DNA from: Chryseobacterium camelliae
Lineage (GTDB): Bacteria; Bacteroidota; Bacteroidia; Flavobacteriales; Weeksellaceae
Direction: 5' to 3'
Assembly: GCF_002770595.1 (NCBI RefSeq)
Contig: NZ_CP022986.1
Location: 2,232,001 to 2,296,000 of the forward strand
DNA: 64,000 nt
Each line of letters begins with the position of its first letter. The stretch's first letter is position 1. The notes under the pieces were generated by a model. That model did not search any database and was not told the origin of the DNA. It was given only the letters and a program-made list of their open reading frames with translations. Both the position numbers and the translations under genes were made by a program. Positions 1 through 7,449 of this stretch are shown one piece after another.

Positions 1-109
1 TCAAGGGTTCTTTTGTTTCACTGTTTTTTACAACAATGTTTAATGTATTTTGTGCATATACACAAAGGTTGAGTGCCATAAAAAATGACACAATGAGTAT
101 TTTTTTCAT
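1..109 (-). CDS. TonB-dependent receptor, N-terminal fragment
   Basis: Only the first 36 codons are inside the window; the gene runs off the left edge. The translation begins MKKILIVSFFMALNLCVYAQ, a clear signal peptide with a YAQ cleavage site. It continues NTLNIVVKNSETKEPL, which looks like the first strand of the carboxypeptidase-regulatory-like (plug-preceding) domain found at the N terminus of Bacteroidota TonB-dependent outer-membrane receptors. It lies downstream of, and on the same strand as, a DUF6660-type Cys-rich gene, a pairing that fits metal-uptake or metal-efflux cargo. The family assignment is inferred from very little sequence; a SusC-like or other surface protein is possible. 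Confidence 0.55.
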   Translation of the reverse strand, partial: MKKILIVSFFMALNLCVYAQNTLNIVVKNSETKEPL

Positions 110-197
110 TGTAAAAATGATACTTAATGTATATAAATAAGCTATGACGATGCAAAGACATCGCTTTTTAATTAATTTGTGCTGAAAGCATTATACA

Positions 198-512
198 TTA
201 AGCAAGTTGCGGGGGACGCCAAATGGAAAATGGAAAATCAGAAACAGGTGGGGTCAGCATATTTCCTAACTTCCGTTGCGGTTCTTTTACTGAATGGACA
301 ATAGAGAAATGAAAAGTAGTTAAAACAAATCCTGTACAGGTGTTGCAACTAAAAAAAGGCGAGCAACATCCCTTATTACAATCTTGGTCATCCTGTCCGT
401 TTTGTCCTTGTTCGGTAGTATGCTTCTGCATACATTTATCCTCAATAAAAGTCGGTACTGCTGATAAAAGCAATACATAGGCGGCTAATATTAAAGATAT
501 AAACTTCACCAT
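198..512 (-). CDS. Small Cys-rich secreted protein, DUF6660-like
   Basis: 104 aa. An N-terminal hydrophobic segment (about residues 3-20) is a signal peptide or anchor. A His/Cys-rich middle follows (CMQKH near 27, then NKGCCSPFFSCNTCTG around 47-61), and the C terminus ends FSIWRPPQLA. The spaced cysteines suggest metal binding in the periplasm. The same ending (FSIWLPPKIS) is seen in the Cys-rich gene at 40508 inside the copper cassette, so the two are probably one family (DUF6660), which I associate with metal-resistance loci. Function is not known. It is transcribed toward the TonB-receptor fragment, 88 bp upstream of its start. Confidence 0.65.
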   Translation of the reverse strand: MVKFISLILAAYVLLLSAVPTFIEDKCMQKHTTEQGQNGQDDQDCNKGCCSPFFSCNTCTGFVLTTFHFSIVHSVKEPQRKLGNMLTPPVSDFPFSIWRPPQLA

Positions 513-582
513 ACAAAGTTAAATAAAAATTAATTGCGTTAGCTCACAAATCTTGTGGAGGTAGTTAAAGCGAATAGTTTTT

Positions 583-855
583 TTATCGAGATTGTTCGGT
601 TTTTACTTCAGGCTGCTGTTTTTCCTTTTTCTCACGGGAATAAACCCACAGTGACAACAGACCGAAAATAATCAGTGCGTAAGCTATCCATTTACCAACC
701 CTTTCAATCAATTTAATGAAAACCGAACTTTCATAAGATGAGAAACCCTCTGCTCCCATAGGGCTGCGCCTGTAAAACTTCCTGCGGTTAATCCAGTAAC
801 GAAGTCCCAAGCCTGCAACCAAAAATATGATACCTATAACCAATGATGCGACCAT
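583..855 (-). CDS. Small two-helix membrane protein of the ICE
   Basis: 90 aa. Two hydrophobic segments (about 3-20 and 55-70) are separated by a basic and aromatic stretch (YWINRRKFYRR), and the tail is very charged (REKKEKQQPEVKTE). It lies just past the end of the tra operon on the same strand. A pair of strong hairpins (934-967 and 1061-1097) separates it from traQ, so it is probably a separate transcription unit. I recognise this as a conserved hypothetical of Bacteroidota ICEs, often given unrelated transporter names in databases; nothing in the sequence supports a transport role. Confidence 0.6.
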   Translation of the reverse strand: MVASLVIGIIFLVAGLGLRYWINRRKFYRRSPMGAEGFSSYESSVFIKLIERVGKWIAYALIIFGLLSLWVYSREKKEKQQPEVKTEQSR

Positions 856-933
856 AACAAAAACACTTTATTTCCACTGTTTGAATTTACGAAAAATATT
901 TGTTTCAGCCTGTAAACGATGTGAATTAAATGC

Positions 934-967
934 GAAAGAGGCTTACCCCAAAAGGCAAGCCTCTTTC
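934..967. terminator. Perfect 11-bp hairpin between traQ and the small membrane gene
   Basis: GAAAGAGGCTT at 934-944 pairs with AAGCCTCTTTC at 957-967 around a 12-nt loop. The A/T-rich stem ends make it usable in either direction. It sits in the gap between the end of the tra operon and the start of the 583-855 gene. No gene is seen in 856-1114. Confidence 0.6.
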
Positions 968-1060
968 ATTGTTTATGGAAATAAAACCTTACTCAACACT
1001 GAAATAGATTACAAGGATAAGAAATTATTTCTTTTGAAATACACTGCCCGGCTGAAAATT

Positions 1061-1097
1061 AAAAACGGCTTACCAATCAGATAAGCCGTTTTTTTTT
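1061..1097 (-). terminator. Intrinsic terminator at the end of the tra operon
   Basis: AAAAACGGCTTA (1061-1072) pairs with TAAGCCGTTTTT (from 1082), with a 9-nt loop. On the minus strand the stem is followed by TTTTTAATTTT, so it should terminate the traE-to-traQ transcript 18 bp past the traQ stop. The T-run on the plus strand would also block readthrough the other way. Confidence 0.8.
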
Positions 1098-1114
1098 GAA
1101 TTGAAATACTGCTC

Positions 1115-1564
1115 TTAATCGCTGCTGTTAAACTGAAAAGTTATCTGCTTTTCATTCCCGAAGCTGTCCGAAATCCAAACGTCAAAAGACTGTGAAACGG
1201 CAGACGTTGAAGTGTAGTACAGCCTGAACTGCTCCGTTGGTAATTGGTACAGGTCATTGGGCTGATACGGCGGTTCGTTGTAGTATTGCAATGTTCCCTG
1301 CCCGTCAAATTGAAAGTAACGGAGGAAATACTGCGTATTGCTGTAATTGCCTGTACGCTGTATGGTAATGCGTATTTCTACGGTCTGCCCGTTTGCAACA
1401 TCTTTAGGCACTGGCATTACATTGACCTCGAAAGGAAAATTGTTCTGTATTTCGAGGTCATCATCTTTGCTGCAAGATACCAACGTAACCGAAGCTGTGA
1501 GGATTGTCAGGAATACATATAGTGGCAGTAGCCCCGTTCTGAATTTATTGAATATTGCTATCAT
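1115..1564 (-). CDS. traQ: Conjugative transfer lipoprotein TraQ (DUF3872)
   Basis: 149 aa. The N terminus is basic and then hydrophobic, and ends in a lipobox (TLVSC, Cys31) followed by SKDDD; acidic residues after the Cys are typical of surface-directed Bacteroidota lipoproteins. The rest is a beta-rich domain matching the TraQ/DUF3872 family of CTnDOT-type transfer operons, where TraQ is the last structural gene. It lies 12 bp downstream of traO on the same strand and is followed by a strong terminator at 1061-1097. It is presumably an accessory outer-membrane component of the mating apparatus; its exact role is not established. Confidence 0.8.
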   Translation of the reverse strand: MIAIFNKFRTGLLPLYVFLTILTASVTLVSCSKDDDLEIQNNFPFEVNVMPVPKDVANGQTVEIRITIQRTGNYSNTQYFLRYFQFDGQGTLQYYNEPPYQPNDLYQLPTEQFRLYYTSTSAVSQSFDVWISDSFGNEKQITFQFNSSD

Positions 1565-1576
1565 CGTTTTTACGTT

Positions 1577-2137
1577 TTAAAAGTTAAACCTTAATCCCAC
1601 ACCTGCTGACGGTCGGAACTGTTGTAAATCCGTACCCCAAAGGATTTTTGTACGCCCTTGCAGGACTAATACAAAACGGTCTGACAGGTACGTTTCAAAA
1701 GTGAGGCGACCGCCTGCACCGTAGATAAAATTATCTTCGCTCAATATCTTCGCACCGTCGTACAACATTGTTTCGCCCCGGTTGATGGTTTCGTAACCGA
1801 CCACACCTGTTACGGCGAAATTCAGCGTGATGTTCTTACGGGCATCGCCCAACAAAAAGAAGCTGTAACCGCCCTCTGCGGAATAGGTTTCCTGCGGTAT
1901 GCGGAGGTCTTTATACCCGTGGTACTGGTGGGTATATTCCAACGCCCAAAGCTGATAGTTACCATTCTTACCGTTTACCGTCATTGCTGCGCTGATGTAG
2001 TAATCATTGCCAATCTTATCATCGGACAATACACCTGCACTTATTTCCAATCCTTTCTGCTTCGGCAGCATTCTTTGCGCCTGTGCAGCCGTGATGCCTA
2101 TCAGGACAAACAGCACGGTATAGATATACTTTTTCAT
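1577..2137 (-). CDS. traO: Conjugative transfer protein TraO
   Basis: 186 aa. A signal peptide (MKKYIYTVLFVLIGITAAQA) leads into a beta-strand-rich domain ending in an aromatic outer-membrane-type terminal strand (GVGLRFNF). This matches TraO of Bacteroidota conjugative elements, thought to be an outer-membrane barrel-like protein of the transfer machinery. It sits between traN (20 bp upstream) and traQ, the conserved order of the family. Length is normal. Confidence 0.85.
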   Translation of the reverse strand: MKKYIYTVLFVLIGITAAQAQRMLPKQKGLEISAGVLSDDKIGNDYYISAAMTVNGKNGNYQLWALEYTHQYHGYKDLRIPQETYSAEGGYSFFLLGDARKNITLNFAVTGVVGYETINRGETMLYDGAKILSEDNFIYGAGGRLTFETYLSDRFVLVLQGRTKILWGTDLQQFRPSAGVGLRFNF

Positions 2138-2157
2138 ATTCTTGCTTTAAAGGGTTA

Positions 2158-3051
2158 TTAAAATTTCAGGTGCATATCGTCAATCAAACGGGCTTTGATT
2201 AAATCGGAATTTTCGACGTGCAATGTTTGATGCCTGCCACCGTTTTTCTCGAAAATCTCAATCAGCAGTACCTTATCATCGGCAATGGTAAACTGGTCTA
2301 ACAGGAACACATTTTGTTCGGTCGATTTTCCGGAAATACCGTCCAATGGCTTGTAAGTTCTCAAAGGAGTTAAAGGGCGTTCCTGGACTACGGTGCGTTT
2401 AGCTACCTTTTTATCCACTACTTTGAAATTGATGAAATCAATCTCGAAAGGAACATTGGCACGGTTTCTCAATTCAGTATGGAAATAGTATTTGCCGTTA
2501 TGTATGTAAATCCCTTTTAGGATAAACTGAATGCCGAAACTCTTAGCACCGATATGCTTTACAATGCGTTTGTCTTTCTTGTAAATGGTTTCCAAAAGCA
2601 AGCCTGCCAGTGACGGCGAATTGTTGCCCAGTTCTTCAAAAAGCACATCGTTACCTTTGGCTTTATCCACCGCTTTTTGCATCGTGAGCAGGTCATAGCT
2701 CATTGCCTCCGGGTAGGAACTGTAATACACGTTGAAACTATAAAAACGTCCGTCATTCGTAATAACGGAAAAATTCGTTTCCGGCTCAAAGTCCCTTACA
2801 GATGCTTTTACACGCAACACGTTTTCCGCATCTTCGGCTTTCCCTGCAATAAGGTATTCGCTGCCCAAATCCACGTAACGAATGGCAGTCGGGAAAATCA
2901 GGTGCGAGGTTTTATCGTAGGTAACTTCCATACGGTACGGCTCTATCTTGCCCAATGCAAGTGGTGTTCTGATGCTGTCCTGTGCATTAGATTGTGCAGC
3001 AAAGCCGAGTATAAGGGCAATAGCCCAAAAGGTTTTTAAATGATTTTTCAT
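2158..3051 (-). CDS. traN: Conjugative transposon protein TraN (VirB9-like)
   Basis: 297 aa. Signal peptide MKNHLKTFWAIALILGFAAQ, with cleavage near SNAQ. The mature protein begins with a beta-rich region (YRMEVTYDKTSHLIFPTAIRY) recalling the VirB9/TrbG pattern of 'T-x-I-x-F-P'. In CTnDOT-type systems TraN is the VirB9 counterpart that builds the periplasmic/outer-membrane core with TraM. Genes on both sides (traM 24 bp upstream, traO downstream) keep the canonical order. Full-length and intact. Confidence 0.88.
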   Translation of the reverse strand: MKNHLKTFWAIALILGFAAQSNAQDSIRTPLALGKIEPYRMEVTYDKTSHLIFPTAIRYVDLGSEYLIAGKAEDAENVLRVKASVRDFEPETNFSVITNDGRFYSFNVYYSSYPEAMSYDLLTMQKAVDKAKGNDVLFEELGNNSPSLAGLLLETIYKKDKRIVKHIGAKSFGIQFILKGIYIHNGKYYFHTELRNRANVPFEIDFINFKVVDKKVAKRTVVQERPLTPLRTYKPLDGISGKSTEQNVFLLDQFTIADDKVLLIEIFEKNGGRHQTLHVENSDLIKARLIDDMHLKF

Positions 3052-3075
3052 TGTTTTATTTATTTGAGTTCAACA

Positions 3076-4416
3076 TTATTTTTTAGATACAAGAAAGACC
3101 TGATAGCCTGCTTTGAGTGCAACCTTTGGCGTTCTTACTTTCTTAGCGAAATAGCCCGAAATACCTTGCACTGCACTTTTACTTAGGTCAGAAGTAATTT
3201 GCTGTCCAGGAGTAGAACTCATACTGAAGCTCGAACCTGTGGCATTGCCCATATTGGCTACAATGTCCGTAACCGCATTTCTTTCAGGCGAATACGGAAC
3301 ATATAAACCTTGCTGTCCGTCCAAATCATAAATAGTAATATCTACCGGGATGATATTGCCCTCCAGTTCTACCGAAGTAACTTTTAATTGTAACCTGCCA
3401 TTCTGAAATTTGGCATTAGCCGTTACAATTGTTCCTTTGGGGATGGTACGTTGCGGGGTTTTGGCAGGCTCTAACAGGCGTAAACGCACACCCGTTTCGC
3501 CAACTACCGTTTGGGCTTCGTGTACACAGGCTTTGATACTGTTTTTAGGCTGTACCACCTCTTCAGTAGAACCTGCGGTATAGAACCCCCTGTTTTTTGT
3601 TTGGCTCCAATCGGCTGCAAAGGCACTGTCCGACGGTTCACGGTACAAGGCTGATACAATGTTCTTTCTTGTTGGTGTGAACGATACAAATTGCTCTTTT
3701 TGGTTAGCACCCGCAGCAGCAGGAGTTGCACCGATGGCAGGAGCAGCGTTTCCGGTATTGGCATTTTGGGGAAGATACTTTGCTGCCATTTCATAGGATT
3801 TCTCCATTAATTTGAGTTGGTCGTCAACGGTGGCCACAGGTGGCACATCTTTTTCCGACAACTTTGCTTTCAGTTCGTCCACTTGCTTACGGAGTTCCAT
3901 TGTTTCAGCATTGTCATTATTATAAAATGAACCCAGTGTGCTTTGTGCATTACGGTAGCTGTTCAATGCAGAATTTCCGTTTCGTCCCGAATTTCTGCCA
4001 CCACCGCCAAAGCCGTTGCTTTCTTCATCTTCTTCAGGTAAGTTTTCTTCATTGTCAGCAGATGCACTGTCTTCAGTATTCCAATAATCAGAAAGCGTGG
4101 TTAGCGCATTCCGCTTTTCCTGCTCTTTGCGTTCGAGCATTTCCTGCTCATACGCCTTGCTTTTATCATCGGGCATCCCTGCTCCGGTAGCCTGCGGTAC
4201 AGCATCGTTCAACCCGATATTTTCAACCGCTTTTTTATCTTTCGACGGTTTAAATATGAGGTACATACAGCCGAGAAATACCACGCCCATCAAAAGGAAT
4301 ATGATTGGCTTTTTGAGCTTATCCTTATTGCTCTTTTTATTATCCGGCAGATTTGATGCTCCGTTTTGGTCTTCTCCCTCAACGAGAAAGCTGACCCTTT
4401 TTTCATTTTCTTTCAT
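3076..4416 (-). CDS. traM: Conjugative transposon protein TraM (VirB10-like)
   Basis: 446 aa. The short cytoplasmic N terminus is followed by one membrane segment (about residues 37-54, IIFLLMGVVFLGCMYLIF). Next comes a long charged/disordered periplasmic linker with an acidic run, a Gly/Asn-rich stretch (GGGGRNSGRNGNS) and a coiled-coil-like part. The C-terminal beta domain (about 280-446) is the TraM/VirB10 core. It is expected to span the envelope and link the inner-membrane complex to TraN. The start overlaps the traL 3' end by 14 bp, suggesting translational coupling. Confidence 0.88.
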   Translation of the reverse strand: MKENEKRVSFLVEGEDQNGASNLPDNKKSNKDKLKKPIIFLLMGVVFLGCMYLIFKPSKDKKAVENIGLNDAVPQATGAGMPDDKSKAYEQEMLERKEQEKRNALTTLSDYWNTEDSASADNEENLPEEDEESNGFGGGGRNSGRNGNSALNSYRNAQSTLGSFYNNDNAETMELRKQVDELKAKLSEKDVPPVATVDDQLKLMEKSYEMAAKYLPQNANTGNAAPAIGATPAAAGANQKEQFVSFTPTRKNIVSALYREPSDSAFAADWSQTKNRGFYTAGSTEEVVQPKNSIKACVHEAQTVVGETGVRLRLLEPAKTPQRTIPKGTIVTANAKFQNGRLQLKVTSVELEGNIIPVDITIYDLDGQQGLYVPYSPERNAVTDIVANMGNATGSSFSMSSTPGQQITSDLSKSAVQGISGYFAKKVRTPKVALKAGYQVFLVSKK

Positions 4417-4687
4417 AAATCTGATTTTTTAAAATTGTTGATACACTATCCTGCAACCTTGCAGGATTTTTACTTTTAAGGACAGGGTTCTCGATATGCT
4501 CTATGACCATACCGTTACCGGACTTTGAGGTATCGTACATCACTTTGCCAATGACCGCTACGGTAAGCAGCAGATAACCCACAAAGAAGTACAGCGTATA
4601 TCGGTGCTGTTTGCGCAAGGGCAACGCCCGCCAACGTTCGTCCAACTTGTCAAAGTATCTGTCCATATTTGCTCTTAATTTTTTCAT
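4403..4687 (-). CDS. traL: Conjugative transfer protein TraL (DUF3989)
   Basis: 94 aa with one transmembrane helix (about 30-50, TLYFFVGYLLLTVAVIGKVMY) after a basic N terminus (MKKLRANMDRYFDKLDERW). This is the usual size and layout of DUF3989/TraL in Bacteroidota transfer operons. Its 3' end overlaps the traM start. It is an inner-membrane accessory component; the precise function is unknown. Confidence 0.8.
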   Translation of the reverse strand: MKKLRANMDRYFDKLDERWRALPLRKQHRYTLYFFVGYLLLTVAVIGKVMYDTSKSGNGMVIEHIENPVLKSKNPARLQDSVSTILKNQIYERK

Positions 4688-4705
4688 AGCCTTACTATTT
4701 CTGTG

Positions 4706-5134
4706 TTACAGCTTGAAACGCTTAGGACTTTTACCCGCCTGTTGCTTCGGCGCATCGTTAACCAGTGCGACCGCTTCCGTTAATTTGGGTGCGGACATTA
4801 CGGACAGGTTTGCCAGTTCCGTTTTTTTGAGTAATTGCCCAAAGCCGTCTTTCTTGGCTATTTCCATTCGGCTAAGAGAGAATTTTCCATTCAGGTATTT
4901 TACCCACATATTGCATTCTACACAGGGCTTGTCATCGCCCGACCATTGTAGGTAGCCTGTCAGCAGTAAGTCCTGCTTAGGCAAACTGTCTGCACCTTTT
5001 TGGCAGCTTTCGAGGTATTCGCTGATGCTGTCTTTCAGCTTTCCGGCATACGCTCCCTGCGTATGGAAATACCCGTTATATCCTTTGTCGGTAAGGATTT
5101 TTGCGAACGTGCTTAAATCTGATAATGCTTCCAT
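4706..5134 (-). CDS. Unrecognised transfer-operon gene between traK and traL
   Basis: 142 aa, no signal peptide and no membrane segment, so predicted cytoplasmic. It contains a CVECNMWVKY motif with two cysteines (about 73-76) and a basic C terminus (KQQAGKSPKRFKL). It is tightly packed in the tra operon (12 bp after traK, 18 bp before traL), so it is almost surely co-expressed with the mating apparatus. In CTnDOT itself traK is followed directly by traL, so this looks like a lineage-specific insertion. I do not recognise the family and give no function. Confidence 0.75.
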   Translation of the reverse strand: MEALSDLSTFAKILTDKGYNGYFHTQGAYAGKLKDSISEYLESCQKGADSLPKQDLLLTGYLQWSGDDKPCVECNMWVKYLNGKFSLSRMEIAKKDGFGQLLKKTELANLSVMSAPKLTEAVALVNDAPKQQAGKSPKRFKL

Positions 5135-5146
5135 AAGATTGTTTTT

Positions 5147-5770
5147 TTAGCGTTCGATGACCTCTATATCCTTATTTTCCACGACTGCAAATTTTTCAAT
5201 ATTGAAGCCCTGCGGATTATTGTCGGAACGAACGGAGTTGACGAGATAGCAGGAAGTAATCAGGTTACGCCTGGTTACGTTGCTTGACCGGATAATGAAC
5301 TGTTTGGCATAAGTACGCACTGCATAAGGGTAGTTGTCGAAATTGCACAAGACACTATCCACCTCGATGCGTTGCTGCACGTTCCCCGAAATGATACGGC
5401 TGTAATAGCCCTTTTCCGACAAGTCTTTGTAGTAATCAAAAGCACTTTTATCGGCAAGGTTGAATGCCCTGCTCATATTGCTTTCAATAGCGTTCTTGTC
5501 GGGCGCAAGCGTAAAGAACAGTTCGTGAAATCTCCTTACGTGTTCCCTTGCCTCAACCGGGCGGTTGATGCTCGCATCCTGCGATAAGGCAAGCATCAGG
5601 GATTTGCCGTTATCCAGTACATAGATTTTTTGGCGTTGTTCTTCTGCAAAGCGGTAGGAACGCCATACGGTGTAACCTACCACGCTAATGCAGAGAACCG
5701 CAAACACAATGGCATATAATCTTATCTGCCTAAAGCTGTTTTCGATATTTCTTAGCGTTTTAAATTCCAT
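5147..5770 (-). CDS. traK: Conjugative transposon protein TraK (VirB8-like)
   Basis: 207 aa. A short cytoplasmic N terminus (MEFKTLRNIENSFRQIRLYA) is followed by one membrane helix (about 18-36) and a periplasmic domain of about 165 residues. This bitopic layout, the length and the motif set (FHELFFTLAPDKNAIESN, then NLITSCYLV) match TraK, the VirB8-like inner-membrane scaffold of this secretion family. It lies 20 bp downstream of traJ. Intact. Confidence 0.88.
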   Translation of the reverse strand: MEFKTLRNIENSFRQIRLYAIVFAVLCISVVGYTVWRSYRFAEEQRQKIYVLDNGKSLMLALSQDASINRPVEAREHVRRFHELFFTLAPDKNAIESNMSRAFNLADKSAFDYYKDLSEKGYYSRIISGNVQQRIEVDSVLCNFDNYPYAVRTYAKQFIIRSSNVTRRNLITSCYLVNSVRSDNNPQGFNIEKFAVVENKDIEVIER

Positions 5771-5789
5771 TTTTTAGAATGATTAATGA

Positions 5790-6785
5790 TTATTTATTCA
5801 TCAGTTTACCGCCGATGTTTCCAACTGTTGAACCTGCGCCTGCTCCGGCGATGTTTCCGGCTTTCATTGCTGTGGAGTTTACATTGCGGGTAAAGTTTCC
5901 TGCGCCTCCGGCTTGGATTACCCAACCTGTTACTGTCGGGATAGTGAAGTACCCGATGATGCCGATAATCATAAAGATGATGTACACGGTATTGCTTGTA
6001 TCAGGTATATAGGTGGGGTCGGCAAGCATTGCTATATCCCTTTCTAAAATGAGGGATTGTATTCTTGCCAACATTGAGCTGAACAAATCCGAAACGGGAA
6101 GCCACAGGTAAACGCTGACGTACCTCGTGAGCCATTGCGTGAGCGTGGACTGAAAGCCATCCCATACGGAAATAGCAAAGGCTATTGGTCCGAGTATGGA
6201 CAGGACTATCAGGAAAAACGTTCGTATGGTATCAATGACCAAAGCCGCCGCCTGAAAGAGTATTTCCAATAGATTGCGAAACCAATCTTTTAAGGCTTTC
6301 TCTATCTTGTAGGCTTGCCTGTCCATATACATACCCGCCATCGTACCAATGTCGGAGGGCGACCATCCCAGTTCGTCCAGTTTTTTATCAAACTCTTCGT
6401 CTGATACCATATAGGCGGTTTCGGGGTTCCTGACCATTGCCTCATATTCCAACTGGTCTTTCTGCTGTTGCAGCTTGTTGAGGTCAAGCACCTGGTCTTC
6501 GAGTATTTGGTGGGTTCCTACCACCACCGGGCTTAATACCGCATTTATGGTTCCCAGTACAATGGTTGGGAAGAACATAATACAAAGCCCCAAAGCAAAC
6601 GGGCGCAGCAAAGGGAACATATCAATAGGTTCGGCACGGCTTAAAGCCTGCCAAACCTTTAATGCCACATAGAACAATGCTCCCAATCCCGCCAAACCCT
6701 TAGCAACTGCCGCCATATCGCCTGCAAGTGGCATCATATCATCATAAAGCGACCGCAGGAGTTCGTGAAGATTATCCCATTCCAT
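5790..6785 (-). CDS. traJ: Conjugative transposon protein TraJ (VirB6-like)
   Basis: 331 aa, with several hydrophobic segments (about 24-44, 77-107, 180-215, 262-290) and an Ala/Gly-rich C terminus (AGNIAGAGAGSTVGNIGG). This is the polytopic inner-membrane component of the channel, corresponding to VirB6. Its 3' end abuts traK and its start is 3 bp from the traI stop, so translation is probably coupled. Length and composition are typical. Confidence 0.88.
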   Translation of the reverse strand: MEWDNLHELLRSLYDDMMPLAGDMAAVAKGLAGLGALFYVALKVWQALSRAEPIDMFPLLRPFALGLCIMFFPTIVLGTINAVLSPVVVGTHQILEDQVLDLNKLQQQKDQLEYEAMVRNPETAYMVSDEEFDKKLDELGWSPSDIGTMAGMYMDRQAYKIEKALKDWFRNLLEILFQAAALVIDTIRTFFLIVLSILGPIAFAISVWDGFQSTLTQWLTRYVSVYLWLPVSDLFSSMLARIQSLILERDIAMLADPTYIPDTSNTVYIIFMIIGIIGYFTIPTVTGWVIQAGGAGNFTRNVNSTAMKAGNIAGAGAGSTVGNIGGKLMNK

Positions 6786-6788
6786 AGT

Positions 6789-7421
6789 TTACCAGTATTT
6801 TTGGTTAGCAGTTCCGTAGAGTTCAAGCACTCTTTGGGCATCGTTTTTCTTTTTCGCTCTTAGGTAGCTTACAGAAATGTTTTTGTTGGTGTAGTAACGT
6901 ACAAGGCTGTGGTAATCCTTTACCTCTTTGTACACACGGTCAATAACATCCATACGCTCTTTGTCATTGAGTGAAAGGTCTGTGGCGGTTATAATCTGCT
7001 TCAACTCTTTTAGCAGTTCGGTACTTTCATTAAGCAGTGCAGAATAACCGTTGCCGATAGCGACCAATTCCTGCGGTGTGAAATTTGGGTCGTTCATCAT
7101 CTTGCCAAAATTCTGCACGTACATTTCGGACACATCCCCGACCAACAATACCGTTTGCTGCACCTTACGGGCATCTTTTACAAGGTTGTTGATGGCTTTC
7201 AGCTTGTCGTAGTATTCCTTGCCCTGCTCGTACACTTTCTTCACTTCGTTGAAGTTCTTTATCACGTTGCTTACGGTGGAAGAAGTCTGCACGATTTCGT
7301 TTGCAGAGTTGATAATGCCCGAAGCCAAATTAGCCGGGTCGGTTACAACCCACTGGGCTTTTGCTGACGGTGCTACGGCGAGCATCAGTGCCGTACACAC
7401 CAGATACAATACTTTTTTCAT
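6789..7421 (-). CDS. traI: Conjugative transfer protein TraI (DUF4141)
   Basis: 210 aa. Signal peptide MKKVLYLVCTALMLAVAPSA with cleavage near KAQ, then an alpha-helical, coiled-coil-rich periplasmic protein (VKKVYEQGKEYYDKLKAINN). DUF4141/TraI has a VirB5-like position and fold type (periplasmic, helical), which is an inference. It lies 28 bp after traG and 3 bp before traJ. Confidence 0.85.
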   Translation of the reverse strand: MKKVLYLVCTALMLAVAPSAKAQWVVTDPANLASGIINSANEIVQTSSTVSNVIKNFNEVKKVYEQGKEYYDKLKAINNLVKDARKVQQTVLLVGDVSEMYVQNFGKMMNDPNFTPQELVAIGNGYSALLNESTELLKELKQIITATDLSLNDKERMDVIDRVYKEVKDYHSLVRYYTNKNISVSYLRAKKKNDAQRVLELYGTANQKYW

Positions 7422-7449
7422 TGTTTCTGAATTTTTAAATTGTTAATGA

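Noticed and set aside
827..1084. 85-codon plus-strand ORF
   Set aside because: It runs across both terminator hairpins between traQ and the small membrane gene and has no recognisable features.
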